Positions 1-9,613 of a stretch of 54,149 nucleotides of DNA are shown one piece after another; the first letter of the stretch is position 1, and the number at the start of each line of letters is the position of its first letter. Source of the stretch: Beijerinckiaceae bacterium (GTDB lineage Bacteria > Pseudomonadota > Alphaproteobacteria > Rhizobiales > Beijerinckiaceae); the NCBI GenBank assembly GCA_947453205.1, contig CANGFT010000025.1, positions 1 through 54,149 on the forward strand, written 5' to 3'. The notes below the pieces were generated by a model. That model did no database searches and was not told where the DNA came from. It saw nothing but the letters and a program-made list of their open reading frames with translations. The translations under genes were made by a program, and so were the position numbers.

Positions 1-817
1 CCGGGATTCTGGGACCAAGAGGCCCCGGACCGGCTGCAGGCGCGCCGATGGGACGGGGAGGAGCCGCCGGAGCCGCGCCCGGCGCGCGCGGCGGGGGAAC
101 GATGCGGGGCGGAATGCGCGGCGGCGGCGCAGGCCTCACCCCTCCAGCGTCTCCAGGGGCCGGGGCCTGTGCCGCGACGGGCGCATCGGGCGAGGCCGAC
201 ACAGGCGCGGGGACCGGCGCAGGCGCAGTCGCGCGGACAGGGGCCACAGGCGGCGGGGGAACCGGCTGACGCGGGGGGGACGGCGGCGGCGGGGGAACGG
301 GAGCGGATGCAGCGGCGGGAACCGGGGCGCGGACGGGCGCAGGCGGCGGCGAGGGGATCGCCGGAGCAGGCGCGGCGGGAAGCGAAGGAGCCAAAGATGG
401 AGCAGGAGGCGCCACGGGCGCCCCGGCGGCGGCGGGAGCCGGGAAAGCGAGCGGAGAGGGGGCGTTCGAGGCGGCGGTCGCGGCGGCGGCTTCATCGGAC
501 GGCAGGCGTCGCCCATCCACACGCATCTCCCCGCCGCGCACGATGACGGATTCCACGACCACATCCGTGGGGCCGCCGATCATGATGAGGTGCTCCACAT
601 TGTCGCGCCGCACAAGGACAAGCTGGCGCTGGCGATCAATGTCAAAGGCGTCCACGACGCCCAGGCGGGGCTGACGGGTGCGCCCGGACGCCGGCCGGAC
701 CCGGCGCGAGAACAGGGCCCGCATGATCAGCAGCAGCACCAACAGCAGGATGACGACGACTATCGCGCTCAGCACATAGGTCGCGGTCACCCCAAATTTA
801 TCAAACAAGGACTGCAT
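1..817 (-). CDS. FliO-like membrane protein with Pro/Ala-rich tail (partial)
   Basis: The frame is open from 817 to the window edge, so the C-terminus is missing. Residues about 10-33 form one hydrophobic segment. They are followed by a basic stretch and a compact domain with the motifs LGVVDAFDIDRQRQLVLVRR and VEHLIMIGGPTDVVVE, which resembles the FliO-like domain of flagellar export in Rhizobiales. From about residue 105 onward the protein is almost only Pro, Ala, Val and Ser, at least 165 residues. I chose ATG 817 because GGAAG lies 5 bases upstream; an in-frame ATG at 829 would add four residues but has no spaced ribosome site. It is divergent from cckA, with a CtrA-type box between them. 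The domain call rests on motif memory. The long low-complexity tail is unusual for true FliO, so a FliO-like protein of unknown role is the safer name. Confidence 0.72.
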   Translation of the reverse strand, partial: MQSLFDKFGVTATYVLSAIVVVILLLVLLLIMRALFSRRVRPASGRTRQPRLGVVDAFDIDRQRQLVLVRRDNVEHLIMIGGPTDVVVESVIVRGGEMRVDGRRLPSDEAAAATAASNAPSPLAFPAPAAAGAPVAPPAPSLAPSLPAAPAPAIPSPPPAPVRAPVPAAASAPVPPPPPSPPRQPVPPPPVAPVRATAPAPVPAPVSASPDAPVAAQAPAPGDAGGVRPAPPPRIPPRIVPPPRAPGAAPAAPPRPIGAPAAGPGPLGPRIP

Positions 818-898
818 CACAGCTTCCATCCTGCCGCCCGCCTCAAGCGGCGATTGATGTTAAGACTAACACACTGACGCTGGCGCGACCCCACAGGG

Positions 899-913
899 TT
901 AATGTTTGGTTAA
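899..913. promoter_or_regulatory. CtrA-type binding site
   Basis: The sequence is exactly TTAA, seven bases (TGTTTGG), TTAA, which is the full CtrA consensus TTAA-N7-TTAA. It lies between the divergent FliO-like gene and cckA, 82 bases from the FliO-like start and about 96 from the chosen cckA start. A further TTAA half site is at 860-863. CckA drives phosphorylation of CtrA, so this would be a feedback site; flagellar genes are also usual CtrA targets. Binding itself is inferred. Confidence 0.6.
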
Positions 914-1009
914 TAACGAGCGAGCATTGCAAACACAATGCTCCGGCCTCATCCTGCGGGCGAATCGAGATCCGCAGGACCAGCTTCAAGTATAGGCATG
1001 GAACCACTC

Positions 1010-3526
1010 ATGAGCCAGACGCCGAAAATGGGCGCTTTCGACCGGTCGGACCGCAAGGGCAGCCCCGCCCTCGTGCTCGCCTTCGCGGTCCTGTTCGTTT
1101 CGGCCGCCATAGCCTCCTCTTTCCTGCCACCCGAGCAGGCCGGACGGGTGACGATTGGCCTGCTGGCGATCCTGGCGGTTGTCGGCGTGATCGCCCTCTT
1201 CGCCTACGCTGTTGGTTTCATTCAATTTTCAGGCCCAGCCTCGCGTGACGACATCACCCGGCAGATCGCTGATTCCGCCAGCGAAGGCCTGCTCGTGACC
1301 CAGGGCGACAACCGCATCATCTACGCCAACGAGGCCTATATGGCCATGTCCGGCGCCCGCGACCCCTCGGACATCCGCTCCGTCGACCGGCTCTTTTCCG
1401 GGGCGCCGGAGGTCTCGGAAGCCATCTACCGACTCGCCCAGGCCGCTAGGGAAGGCAAGAAAGGGGCGGAGGACCTGCGCATGACCCCGCCCCTGACCGG
1501 CGACGCCGATGTGGGCTGGTACCGGGTGCGGGTGCGCCCGATCGAGCGAATCGGTCAGCCCCGCGAGACGCTGTGGATGATCGCGGATGTGACGCGCGAG
1601 CGCGAGCGCCATGAGAATGTCTTCCAGGAGCTCCAGCACGCCATCAATTTCCTCGATCACGCCCCCGCCGGCTTCTTCTCGGTCGATCGCTACGGGGCCA
1701 TCACCTATATGAACGCCACGCTGGCGGGCTGGCTGGACTATGACCTCGCACAGGTCGGCTCCGGCGGTCAGAAACTCGCCAACATCGTCGCGGGCGATGG
1801 GGCGGCGCTGATCGCCGCCGTTTCGGGCGGGCCAGGCGCGGTCAAGACCGAACAGTTCGATGTGGACCTCAAGCGTCGCAATGGCCAGAGCCTGCCGGTT
1901 CGGCTGCTGCACCGCGTCGCCTTCGGGCAGGACCGCCAGCCCGGCGCCTCGCGCACCCTCGTCCTCAACCGGGCCCCCGGCGAAGAACCCGCCGAAAATC
2001 TGCGGGCGGCGGAGGTGCGGTTCGCGCGCTTCTTCAACCAGACGCCCATGGCCATCGCGGCGCTCGACCGCGAAGGCAAAATTCTGCGCGCCAACGCCGC
2101 CTTCATCCGCCTGTCGCGCGACGCCAAGAAAGGCGCGAAGGCCGAGACCCCCTCCTCCATTTTCGACGCCCTTATCGAACGCGACCGCCCTGCCCTGCAA
2201 AAGGCGCTCGACGCCGCAACCAGGGGCGTCACCGACATAGCGCCCCTCGATGCGGAATTGTCCGGCGATGGCGGACGCTCCGCGCGTTTCTTCGTCTCCG
2301 CCGCCGAGGACGGAGGCGATGGGGCAGCCGCCACCATCTACGCCCTCGACACCACCGAACAGCGCACCCTCCAGCAGAATTTCGCGCAGTCGCAGAAAAT
2401 GCAGGCCATCGGCCAGCTCGCGGGCGGCGTCGCCCATGACTTCAACAATGTGCTGACCGCCATCATCGGCTATTCCGATCTGCTGCTGGGCAATCACCGC
2501 CCCACCGACCCGTCCTTCCAGGACATCATGCAGATCAAGCAGAACGCCAATCGCGCGGCGGGCCTGGTGCGCCAGCTTCTGGCCTTCTCGCGCCGCCAGA
2601 CCCTGCGCCTTCAGGTGCTGCAACTGGGCGAAGTGCTGTCCGACCTGCAGATGCTGCTGCGCCGCCTTGTCGGCGCCACCATCGAGGTCGATCTGAAGCA
2701 CGGGCGCGATCTGTGGCTCGTGATGGCCGATCTCAACCAGTTTGAGAACGTCATCGTCAATCTCGTGGTCAACGCCCGCGACGCCATGCCCGATGGCGGT
2801 CGGATCGAGGTGCGCACCTCCAACATCAGCCCGGCTGATTGCGCCCGCTTCAACGACGAGAGCCTGACCCCGGCCGAATATGTGCTGATCGAGGTCAGCG
2901 ACACCGGCATGGGCATTCCCGAGGACGTCAAGGAGAAGATGTTCGAGCCCTTCTTCACCACCAAGGAGGTGGGAAAGGGCACGGGCCTCGGCCTTTCCAT
3001 GGCCTATGGCATCGTGCGCCAGACCGGGGGGTGGATTCTCTGTGAATCGACCGTGGGCGAGGGCACGACCTTCCGCATCTTCCTGCCGCGCCATATTCCC
3101 GCAGAAACTGCCGAGCCCGTGGCCGTGGAGACCGCCAAGGCGCCCGCAGCGGACCTGACAGGCCGCGACACCATCCTGCTCGTCGAGGACGAGGAGGCGG
3201 TGCGCGCTTTCGGGGCCCGCGCCCTCGCCTCGCGCGGCTATACGGTGCTGGAGGCGGCTTCGGGTCTGGAAGCCCTTGAGGTCGTCGAGGCGCAGGGCGG
3301 CAAGATCGACCTCATCGTTTCGGATGTGGTGATGCCGGAAATGGATGGGCCAACGATGTTTGGCGAGTTGCGTAAACGCGGCATAAAATGCAAGGTCATC
3401 TTCGTGTCCGGCTATGCAGAAGACGCTTTCCAGAAGAATCTTCCGGCTGGCGAGGACTTCGGCTTCCTGCCGAAACCTTTCACGCTCAAGCAACTCGTCG
3501 AGGCGGTGAAGGGTAGTTTGAATTAA
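1010..3526 (+). CDS. cckA: Cell-cycle hybrid histidine kinase CckA
   Basis: CckA is the membrane kinase that feeds phosphate through ChpT to CtrA and CpdR in alphaproteobacteria. From ATG 1010 the protein has 838 residues: two membrane segments (about 19-38 and 46-69), three PAS-like regions (about 85-200, 215-330, 345-450), a HisKA domain with the phospho-acceptor His476 in VAHDFNN, and an HATPase with N box near 583, DTGMGI and [10 protein letters not shown]-terminal receiver has Asp772 in [13 protein letters not shown]. The [20 protein letters not shown] stretch is typical of CckA. ATG 1010 has GGAA six bases upstream; ATG 998 and an open extension to 938 are alternatives. A CtrA box lies upstream. 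The neighbours recA and alaS match the order common in Rhizobiales. Confidence 0.95.
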   Translation: MSQTPKMGAFDRSDRKGSPALVLAFAVLFVSAAIASSFLPPEQAGRVTIGLLAILAVVGVIALFAYAVGFIQFSGPASRDDITRQIADSASEGLLVTQGDNRIIYANEAYMAMSGARDPSDIRSVDRLFSGAPEVSEAIYRLAQAAREGKKGAEDLRMTPPLTGDADVGWYRVRVRPIERIGQPRETLWMIADVTRERERHENVFQELQHAINFLDHAPAGFFSVDRYGAITYMNATLAGWLDYDLAQVGSGGQKLANIVAGDGAALIAAVSGGPGAVKTEQFDVDLKRRNGQSLPVRLLHRVAFGQDRQPGASRTLVLNRAPGEEPAENLRAAEVRFARFFNQTPMAIAALDREGKILRANAAFIRLSRDAKKGAKAETPSSIFDALIERDRPALQKALDAATRGVTDIAPLDAELSGDGGRSARFFVSAAEDGGDGAAATIYALDTTEQRTLQQNFAQSQKMQAIGQLAGGVAHDFNNVLTAIIGYSDLLLGNHRPTDPSFQDIMQIKQNANRAAGLVRQLLAFSRRQTLRLQVLQLGEVLSDLQMLLRRLVGATIEVDLKHGRDLWLVMADLNQFENVIVNLVVNARDAMPDGGRIEVRTSNISPADCARFNDESLTPAEYVLIEVSDTGMGIPEDVKEKMFEPFFTTKEVGKGTGLGLSMAYGIVRQTGGWILCESTVGEGTTFRIFLPRHIPAETAEPVAVETAKAPAADLTGRDTILLVEDEEAVRAFGARALASRGYTVLEAASGLEALEVVEAQGGKIDLIVSDVVMPEMDGPTMFGELRKRGIKCKVIFVSGYAEDAFQKNLPAGEDFGFLPKPFTLKQLVEAVKGSLN

Positions 3527-3550
3527 AGTTGCGTCTGCAACGCCGGGGGA

Positions 3551-4312
3551 ATGAACATGTCGTCTTCAAAAGAGAGGGTTATTCTTGTCACCGGCGCGGC
3601 GGGCGGCATTGGCGGCGCCTGCGCCGACCTCCTCCTGCATGAAGGCAAGCGCGTCTGCGCTGCGGACCTCAAGCCCTTCCATGACGACGATGTTCACGCA
3701 GACGCCGAGGACACCCTGCTTTTGCAGAAGGTCGACGTCTCCGACGCCGCAAGCTGCAAGGCGGTGGTCGCGGCGACCGTGGCGCGGTTCGGGCGCCTCG
3801 ATGGTCTCGTCCACATGGCGGGCGTCCATTCGGATCATGACTGGCGCGAGCTTGAACCCGAACAGTTCAACCGGCTGCTGTCCATCAATGTCACCGGGAC
3901 CTTCCTGATGGCCAAGGCCGCCGCCGAGGCCATGCGCAAGACGGGCGGCGGCTCCATCGTCCTGACGAGTTCGGGCTCTGTGAACCTCAGCGGCCACGGC
4001 GGGGACGTGAACATCTGCCCGGCCTTCGTGACCTCCAAGGCCGCGATCATCGGCCTCGTGGGCGCGCTCGCGCGGTCCTTTGCGCCGCTGCATATCCGGG
4101 TCAACGCGATCAGCCCGGGCGCCACGGACACAGCCATGACCGCCAGCTATGACGAGAAAGCCATGCGCCGCCTCAGCAAGCGCACCCTGGCGGGGCGCGT
4201 CGGGACGGCCGGCGAGATCGCCAGAGTCGCCAGCTTCCTGGTGTCGGACGCTTCTTCCTATGTGGACGGGCAGGTGATCGCGGTGAACGGCGGCGACACT
4301 TTCGGGGCTTGA
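3551..4312 (+). CDS. SDR-family protein lacking the catalytic Tyr
   Basis: This is a 253-residue short-chain dehydrogenase/reductase fold protein. The cofactor motif TGAAGGIG is at residues 14-21, the NAG-equivalent is MAG at 89-91, and the C-terminal VNGGD motif is present. Ser140/141 fits the catalytic serine, and Lys163 is present, but the Tyr of YxxxK is Phe159 (AFVTSK, codon TTC). The loop between Ser and this position is about five residues longer than usual. Without the Tyr hydroxyl the ordinary hydride-transfer chemistry is doubtful. GGGGGA precedes ATG 3551; ATG 3557 is also possible. It sits between cckA (24 bases) and recA. The substrate cannot be inferred. Confidence 0.85.
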   Translation: MNMSSSKERVILVTGAAGGIGGACADLLLHEGKRVCAADLKPFHDDDVHADAEDTLLLQKVDVSDAASCKAVVAATVARFGRLDGLVHMAGVHSDHDWRELEPEQFNRLLSINVTGTFLMAKAAAEAMRKTGGGSIVLTSSGSVNLSGHGGDVNICPAFVTSKAAIIGLVGALARSFAPLHIRVNAISPGATDTAMTASYDEKAMRRLSKRTLAGRVGTAGEIARVASFLVSDASSYVDGQVIAVNGGDTFGA

Positions 4313-4341
4313 ATCAAGGGCCTGCAAGAAAGTTCGAAAAA

Positions 4342-4356
4342 GAACAAAAAAAGAAC
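4342..4356. promoter_or_regulatory. LexA box (SOS box) upstream of recA
   Basis: GAAC, seven A residues, GAAC: on the opposite strand this is GTTC-N7-GTTC, the alphaproteobacterial LexA operator. It lies about 100 bases before the recA start, and additional GTTC/GAAC half sites are at 4332-4335 and 4367-4370. RecA promotes LexA self-cleavage, so this is the usual SOS feedback arrangement. Confidence 0.85.
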
Positions 4357-4454
4357 TTGCATTTGAGAACAAATAGGGTACGCTTCTGGGCATTGGATAG
4401 ATCGAACAGACCCGTTGCGCGATTCAAAAGCGCCTGCCAGAAGGAGCGAACCCC

Positions 4455-5522
4455 GTGAGCCAAGCGAATCTCCGCCTCGTGGAAGGAACATCCGTGGACA
4501 AGACAAAGGCGCTGGACGCCGCGCTCTCCCAGATCGAACGGGCCTTCGGCAAGGGCTCGATCATGCGCCTGGGCAAGAACCAGCAGGCGGTTGAGATCGA
4601 GACGGTCTCCACCGGCTCCATCGGCCTCGACATCGCCCTGGGCGTCGGCGGCCTGCCCCGTGGGCGCATCATTGAAATCTATGGTCCGGAATCCTCGGGC
4701 AAGACGACGCTCACCCTGCATGTGATCGCCGAAGCCCAGAAGCGCGGCGGCGTCTGCGCCTTCGTGGACGCCGAACATGCGCTCGATCCCATCTACGCCC
4801 GCAAGCTCGGCGTCAATCTTGACGATCTCCTGATCTCCCAGCCCGACACAGGCGAGCAGGCGCTGGAGATCACTGACACGCTCGTGCGCTCCGGCGCAGT
4901 CGACGTCCTCGTCATCGACTCGGTCGCGGCGCTCACGCCCCGCGCGGAGATCGAAGGCGAGATGGGCGATGTGCAGCCGGGTCTTCAGGCGCGCCTGATG
5001 AGCCAGGCCCTGCGCAAGCTGACCGCCTCCATCTCGCGCTCCAAGACCATGGTCATCTTCATCAACCAGATCCGCATGAAGATCGGCGTGATGTATGGCT
5101 CGCCCGAGACGACGACGGGCGGCAATGCGCTCAAGTTCTATGCTTCGGTCCGCCTCGACATCCGCCGCACCGGGGCCATCAAGGACCGCGAGGAGGTCGT
5201 GGGCAACGCCACCCGCGTGAAAGTGGTCAAGAACAAGGTCGCCCCGCCCTTCAAGCAGGTCGAATTCGACATCATGTATGGCGAAGGCGTCTCCAAGATG
5301 GGCGAATTGATCGACCTTGGCGTCAAGGCCGGCGTGGTCGAGAAGTCCGGGGCGTGGTTCTCCTATGACAGCCAGCGCCTTGGCCAGGGCCGCGAGAACG
5401 CCAAGACCTTCCTGAAGCAGAACCCCGATGCGGCCAACCGCATCGAAATGGCCATCCGCGAGAACGCGGGCCTGATCGCCGAGAAGATCCTCGACGCTGG
5501 GCCGGACGACGACGGCGAATGA
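4455..5522 (+). CDS. recA: Recombinase RecA
   Basis: RecA forms filaments on single-stranded DNA, drives strand exchange and stimulates LexA cleavage. The protein has 355 residues, the usual length. Walker [10 protein letters not shown] is at about 77-85, Walker B-type [10 protein letters not shown] follows, and the [11 protein letters not shown] and [11 protein letters not shown] segments match RecA loops L1 and L2. The start is GTG 4455 with AAGGAG eight bases upstream. The C-terminal tail is acidic (DAGPDDDGE), as is usual. A LexA box upstream predicts DNA-damage induction, and a hairpin terminator follows. Confidence 0.98.
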   Translation: MSQANLRLVEGTSVDKTKALDAALSQIERAFGKGSIMRLGKNQQAVEIETVSTGSIGLDIALGVGGLPRGRIIEIYGPESSGKTTLTLHVIAEAQKRGGVCAFVDAEHALDPIYARKLGVNLDDLLISQPDTGEQALEITDTLVRSGAVDVLVIDSVAALTPRAEIEGEMGDVQPGLQARLMSQALRKLTASISRSKTMVIFINQIRMKIGVMYGSPETTTGGNALKFYASVRLDIRRTGAIKDREEVVGNATRVKVVKNKVAPPFKQVEFDIMYGEGVSKMGELIDLGVKAGVVEKSGAWFSYDSQRLGQGRENAKTFLKQNPDAANRIEMAIRENAGLIAEKILDAGPDDDGE

Positions 5523-5602
5523 CGCCCGGGCCGCGAGAAACCTGAGCATCCCCCTTGTGCGGCAAGGGTTCTCACTCGACAGGCTCCCCTCCCCCCGTTA
5601 GA

Positions 5603-5634
5603 ACAGCCCGGATCGAAAGGTCCGGGCTGTTTCC
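5603..5634 (+). terminator. Terminator after recA
   Basis: A perfect 10-base stem (ACAGCCCGGA at 5603-5612 and its complement at 5621-5630) surrounds an 8-base loop and is followed by a short T-rich stretch (TTTCC). It lies 80 bases after the recA stop and 137 before alaS, so it most likely ends the recA transcript. The T run is short, so efficiency is uncertain. Confidence 0.65.
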
Positions 5635-5770
5635 TTGGGGGAAAGCGCCTTGCGGGGCGCGCCTTCCTGACAAGGGCGGGCGCTGCGACCCTTCGCTGTT
5701 CCGGGCGATCTCGAAATCCCGGCGACTTGGGCAAGGCCGCAGGCGCGGCTGAACAGGAACGGTTCGTCAC

Positions 5771-8443
5771 ATGAGCGGCGTCAACGAAATCCGGTCGACT
5801 TTTCTTGATTATTTCGCGGGCGCCGGCCATTCGGTCGTGGAGTCCTCGCCCCTCGTGCCGCGCAACGATCCGACCTTGATGTTCACCAACGCCGGCATGG
5901 TGCAATTCAAGAATGTCTTCACTGGCGCTGAGAAACGTCCCTACAGCCGGGCGGCGACAGCGCAGAAATGCGTGCGCGCAGGCGGCAAGCACAATGACCT
6001 CGACAATGTCGGCTACACCGCCCGCCACCACACCTTCTTCGAGATGCTTGGGAATTTCTCCTTCGGCGATTATTTCAAGGCCGAAGCCATCGAACTCGCC
6101 TGGAAGCTGATCAGCAAGGAGTTCGCGCTTTCCAAGGAGCGGCTGCTCGTCACGGTCTACCATACCGACGATGAGGCCTTCGACCTGTGGAAAAAGATCG
6201 CCGGCTTCCATGACGACCGGATCATCCGGATCCCCACGTCCGACAATTTCTGGTCCATGGGCGAAACCGGCCCCTGCGGCCCCTGCTCGGAGATCTTCTA
6301 CGATCAGGGCCCGGCCCTGCAGGGCGGCCCTCCCGGCAGCCCCGACGAAGACGGCGACCGGTTCCTTGAATTCTGGAACCTCGTCTTCATGCAATATGAA
6401 CAGATCGACGGCGGCCAGCGCATTCCCCTGCCCCGGCCCTCCATCGACACGGGCATGGGCCTCGAGCGCATGGCGGCGATCCTCCAGGGCGTTCATTCGA
6501 ACTATGACATCGACCTGATGCGCGCGCTCATCCGCGCCTCGTCCGACGCCACGGGCGTGGACGCCGACGGCCCGCAGAAGGCGAGCCATCGCATCATCGC
6601 CGACCATCTGCGCGCCTCCGCCTTCCTGGTGTCAGACGGCGTGCTGCCCTCGAATGAAGGCCGCGGCTATGTGCTGCGCCGCATCATGCGCCGCGCCATG
6701 CGCCATGCGCAGTTGCTGGGCGCGCGCGATCCGCTCATGTGGCGCCTTGTGCCCGCCCTCACCCGCGAGATGGGTCAGGCCTATCCCGAACTGCTGCGCG
6801 CCGAAGCGCTCATCAGCGAGACCCTGCGGCTGGAGGAGACGCGCTTCCGCACCACGCTGGCGCGCGGCCTCTCCATCCTCGATGAAGAGGCCGCCGATCT
6901 CGTCAGCGGCCAGAAGCTCGACGGCGAGATCGCCTTCAAGCTCTATGACACCTATGGCTTCCCGCTCGACCTCACGCAGGAGGCCCTGCGCGCGCGCGGC
7001 GTCGGCGTCGACACGGACGCGTTCTCCGCCGCCATGGAGCGCCAGCGCGCCGAGGCCCGCAAGGCCTGGACGGGTTCGGGCGAGGCGGCGACGGAGACTG
7101 TCTGGTTCGGCCTGCGCGACCGCGTCGGCGCGACCGAATATCTGGGCTATGAGACCGAACGCGCCGAGGGCGTCGTCGCGGCGCTGATTGCGGGCGGCCA
7201 GGAGGTCGAGGCGCTGGAGGCCGGGCAAAGCGGCCTCGTGGTGCTCAACCAGACCCCCTTCTATGGCGAATCCGGCGGCCAGGTGGGCGACACCGGCCTC
7301 ATGAGCGCGGTCGGCCTGAAGGTGCGCGTCACCAACACCCAGAAGAAGCTCGGCGACCTCTTCGTCCATGAGGCGAGCGTGGAGCTTGGCGCCCTGCGCA
7401 AGGGCCAGGCCCTCGAGCTTGAGGTCGACCACAGCCGCCGCAGCGCCATCCGCGCCAACCATTCGGCGACCCATCTGCTGCATGAGGCGCTGCGCCAGGT
7501 GCTTGGCGACCATGTGGCGCAGAAGGGTTCGCTCGTCTCGCCCGACCGCCTGCGTTTCGACTTCGCCCATCCCAAACCCATCAGCGACGATGAGCTTGTG
7601 CAGGTCGAGGAGATCGCCAACCGCATGGTACTGCAGAACGGCGCCGTCGAAACCCGCCTCATGGGCGTGGACGACGCCCGCGCCTCGGGCGCCCGCGCCC
7701 TCTTCGGCGAGAAATACGGCGACGAGGTCCGCGTTGTGACCATGGGCGTCGAGACCGAGGGCGAGCGGGCCGGCAAGCCCTTCTCGATCGAACTGTGCGG
7801 CGGCACCCATGTGCGGCGCACCGGCGACATCGGCCTCGTCTCCATCGTGGGCGAGAGCGCCGTCGCCTCCGGCGTTCGCCGCCTTGAGGCCAAGACCGCC
7901 GATGGCGCGCGCCAGCACCTCAACGAGGAGGGCAAGCGCCTGCGCGAGATCGCCAGCCTGCTCAAGGCCCCGGCCGATGACGCGGCAGAGCGCCTCGCGG
8001 CCCTCATCGAGGACCGGCGCAAGCTCGAGCGCGAACTGACCGAAGCCCGCCGCAAGCTCGCCATGGGCGGCGGCGGCGGAGGCGACGATGGCCTGCGCGA
8101 TGTCGGCGGCGTGAAGCTCTTCGCCCGCGCGGTCAGCGGCGTCGAGATGAAGGATCTGAAATCCCTCGCCGACGAGGCCAAGACCAAGGTCGGCTCCGGC
8201 GTCGTCGCCATCGTGGGCGTCGCGCCCGACGGCAAGGCTGGCGTCGTGGTCGGCGTGACCGCGGACCTCACCGGCAGGTTCAATGCGGTGGATTTCGTGC
8301 GCGTCGCAGCCGAACAGCTCGGCGGCAAGGGCGGCGGCGGACGGCCTGACATGGCCCAGGCCGGAGGCCCCGACGGCGCAGGCGCCGACAAGGCCCTCGC
8401 GGCCATCTCCGAGGCCCTCGCCCAGCAGGCCGCCGCGCAATAA
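5771..8443 (+). CDS. alaS: Alanyl-tRNA synthetase
   Basis: AlaRS charges tRNA-Ala and clears mischarged Ser and Gly. The 890-residue protein is of full family length. The N-terminal class II core starts at [10 protein letters not shown] and contains [18 protein letters not shown] and GMGLERMA. The editing domain carries the zinc ligands His564 and His568 (HSATHLLH) and Cys676 and His680 (ELCGGTH). The C-terminal DHHA1-like domain contains a Gly-rich linker near 765-772 and ends with [13 protein letters not shown]. The start ATG follows a weak ribosome site. It lies 3' of recA behind a terminator and probably has its own promoter in 5635-5770. I saw no T-box leader. Confidence 0.98.
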   Translation: MSGVNEIRSTFLDYFAGAGHSVVESSPLVPRNDPTLMFTNAGMVQFKNVFTGAEKRPYSRAATAQKCVRAGGKHNDLDNVGYTARHHTFFEMLGNFSFGDYFKAEAIELAWKLISKEFALSKERLLVTVYHTDDEAFDLWKKIAGFHDDRIIRIPTSDNFWSMGETGPCGPCSEIFYDQGPALQGGPPGSPDEDGDRFLEFWNLVFMQYEQIDGGQRIPLPRPSIDTGMGLERMAAILQGVHSNYDIDLMRALIRASSDATGVDADGPQKASHRIIADHLRASAFLVSDGVLPSNEGRGYVLRRIMRRAMRHAQLLGARDPLMWRLVPALTREMGQAYPELLRAEALISETLRLEETRFRTTLARGLSILDEEAADLVSGQKLDGEIAFKLYDTYGFPLDLTQEALRARGVGVDTDAFSAAMERQRAEARKAWTGSGEAATETVWFGLRDRVGATEYLGYETERAEGVVAALIAGGQEVEALEAGQSGLVVLNQTPFYGESGGQVGDTGLMSAVGLKVRVTNTQKKLGDLFVHEASVELGALRKGQALELEVDHSRRSAIRANHSATHLLHEALRQVLGDHVAQKGSLVSPDRLRFDFAHPKPISDDELVQVEEIANRMVLQNGAVETRLMGVDDARASGARALFGEKYGDEVRVVTMGVETEGERAGKPFSIELCGGTHVRRTGDIGLVSIVGESAVASGVRRLEAKTADGARQHLNEEGKRLREIASLLKAPADDAAERLAALIEDRRKLERELTEARRKLAMGGGGGGDDGLRDVGGVKLFARAVSGVEMKDLKSLADEAKTKVGSGVVAIVGVAPDGKAGVVVGVTADLTGRFNAVDFVRVAAEQLGGKGGGGRPDMAQAGGPDGAGADKALAAISEALAQQAAAQ

Positions 8444-8548
8444 GGCGAGGCGGCCGCACTCATTTTTGGAACCTCGCAACTGAGCCCCTGTTGAAAGGCT
8501 GAAGCGCCCTTGTGCGCGAAGCCCGGCTCAGTTCGAGGAGACCAACAG

Positions 8549-9073
8549 ATGTGCGCAGCCACCACCGAGCCCATGGACACCGGCCTGTCAGAGAAACTGC
8601 GCGCGCATTTCGCGCAGCAGCTCAGCACCGTGCTCGATGACGCCTATTCGCTGATGGTGCAGACCCACGTCTACCACTGGAACGTGCGCGGCCCGCTGTT
8701 CGAACCCATCCACAAACTTCTGCAGCAGCATTACGAAACCCTGTTCGAGACCGCCGACGAGATCGCCGAGCGCATCCGCCAGCTTGGCTTCGCGGCGCCC
8801 ATGGGGCTCAAGACCTTCCCGAGCGGGGTGAAGATCGCCACGATCATGCCGGACGAGGACGAGATGCTCTCGGACCTGCTCAACCGCCACGAAGCGGCGC
8901 TGCGCAAATTGCGCCCCCTGTCGGCGGATGCGGACGAAAATCAGGATTTCGCCACGCAGGATCTTCTCAACTCCATGCTCGCCTTTCACGAAAAGGCCGC
9001 GTGGATGCTGCGCTCGATCCTGACGAAATGGACAGGCGCTCAGTCGAACCGCACGGTCAGGGCCGCAAGCTGA
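8549..9073 (+). CDS. Dps-family ferritin-like protein
   Basis: Dps-type proteins form 12-subunit shells that oxidise and store iron and protect DNA under stress. The product has 174 residues. The ferroxidase-type motifs are visible: HVYHWNVRG (His43), then about 27 residues later the TADEIAERI helix with Asp70 and Glu74. ATG 8549 follows GAGGAG with 8 bases spacing, so I prefer it over the GTG at 8510. The N-terminus is short and not basic, so DNA binding by a Lys-rich tail is not evident. A universal stress protein follows 97 bases downstream, which suggests a small stress cluster. Confidence 0.9.
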   Translation: MCAATTEPMDTGLSEKLRAHFAQQLSTVLDDAYSLMVQTHVYHWNVRGPLFEPIHKLLQQHYETLFETADEIAERIRQLGFAAPMGLKTFPSGVKIATIMPDEDEMLSDLLNRHEAALRKLRPLSADADENQDFATQDLLNSMLAFHEKAAWMLRSILTKWTGAQSNRTVRAAS

Positions 9074-9170
9074 ACCACGACCGCCGCCCGCGGCCTTCCT
9101 GACCTTTCGAGGGGCTTGATCGGCTCATGGCGCGCCCGATGTCTGGCGAAGTCCTGCAAGGGAGCGCGCC

Positions 9171-9596
9171 ATGTTCAGAACCATTCTTGTGCCCGTCGAT
9201 CTTGAGGAGACGCAGATCACGCGCTTCGCCCTCGACCGGGCGGTGAAGCTCGCGGAATGGTCGGGCGCGGCCCTGCGGCTCGTCAATGTCCAGCGCCTGT
9301 TGCCCGCGACATTCATGGATGTCGTGCCCGCCGATTTCGATGCGCAGCAAAAGAAGGATGCGCAGGCGAGCCTCGCGTCCCTCGCCGCGCGGCTGCCCAT
9401 GCCGCCCGAGCGCGTCTCGACGGTGGTGCGCACAGGCGGCGTCTATCCCGAAGTGCTGGCGGAGGCGCAGGACTGGGGCGCCGATCTCATCGTCATCGGC
9501 TCGCATCGCCCGGCCATGTCGACCTATCTTCTGGGCTCCAACGCCAAGACCATCGTGCGCCACGCCAAATGTTCGGTGCTGGTGCTCAGGGACTGA
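9171..9596 (+). CDS. Universal stress protein (UspA family)
   Basis: This is a 141-residue single-domain Usp. It opens with MFRTILVPVDLEE, typical for the first strand and its Asp, and closes with the ATP-binding signature IGSHRP followed by LLGSNAKTIVRHAKCSVLVL (G-2X-G-9X-G-S/T type, here with some variation at the first Gly). The function is not predictable beyond nucleotide binding and stress survival. It follows the Dps-family gene. A 14-base tandem duplication covers its stop codon (see findings). Confidence 0.92.
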   Translation: MFRTILVPVDLEETQITRFALDRAVKLAEWSGAALRLVNVQRLLPATFMDVVPADFDAQQKKDAQASLASLAARLPMPPERVSTVVRTGGVYPEVLAEAQDWGADLIVIGSHRPAMSTYLLGSNAKTIVRHAKCSVLVLRD

Positions 9597-9613
9597 GGCT
9601 CAGGGACTAAGGT

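Noticed and set aside
136-564. 142-residue open frame on the minus strand at the left edge
   Set aside because: It is in a different frame from the FliO-like gene, which has a membrane segment, a domain and continuous coding to the edge. The frame's Arg/Pro-rich product is a GC-rich shadow.
1229-3493. 754-residue open frame antisense to cckA
   Set aside because: Long antisense frames are expected in GC-rich genes with this codon use; the product shows no domain and cckA is unambiguous.
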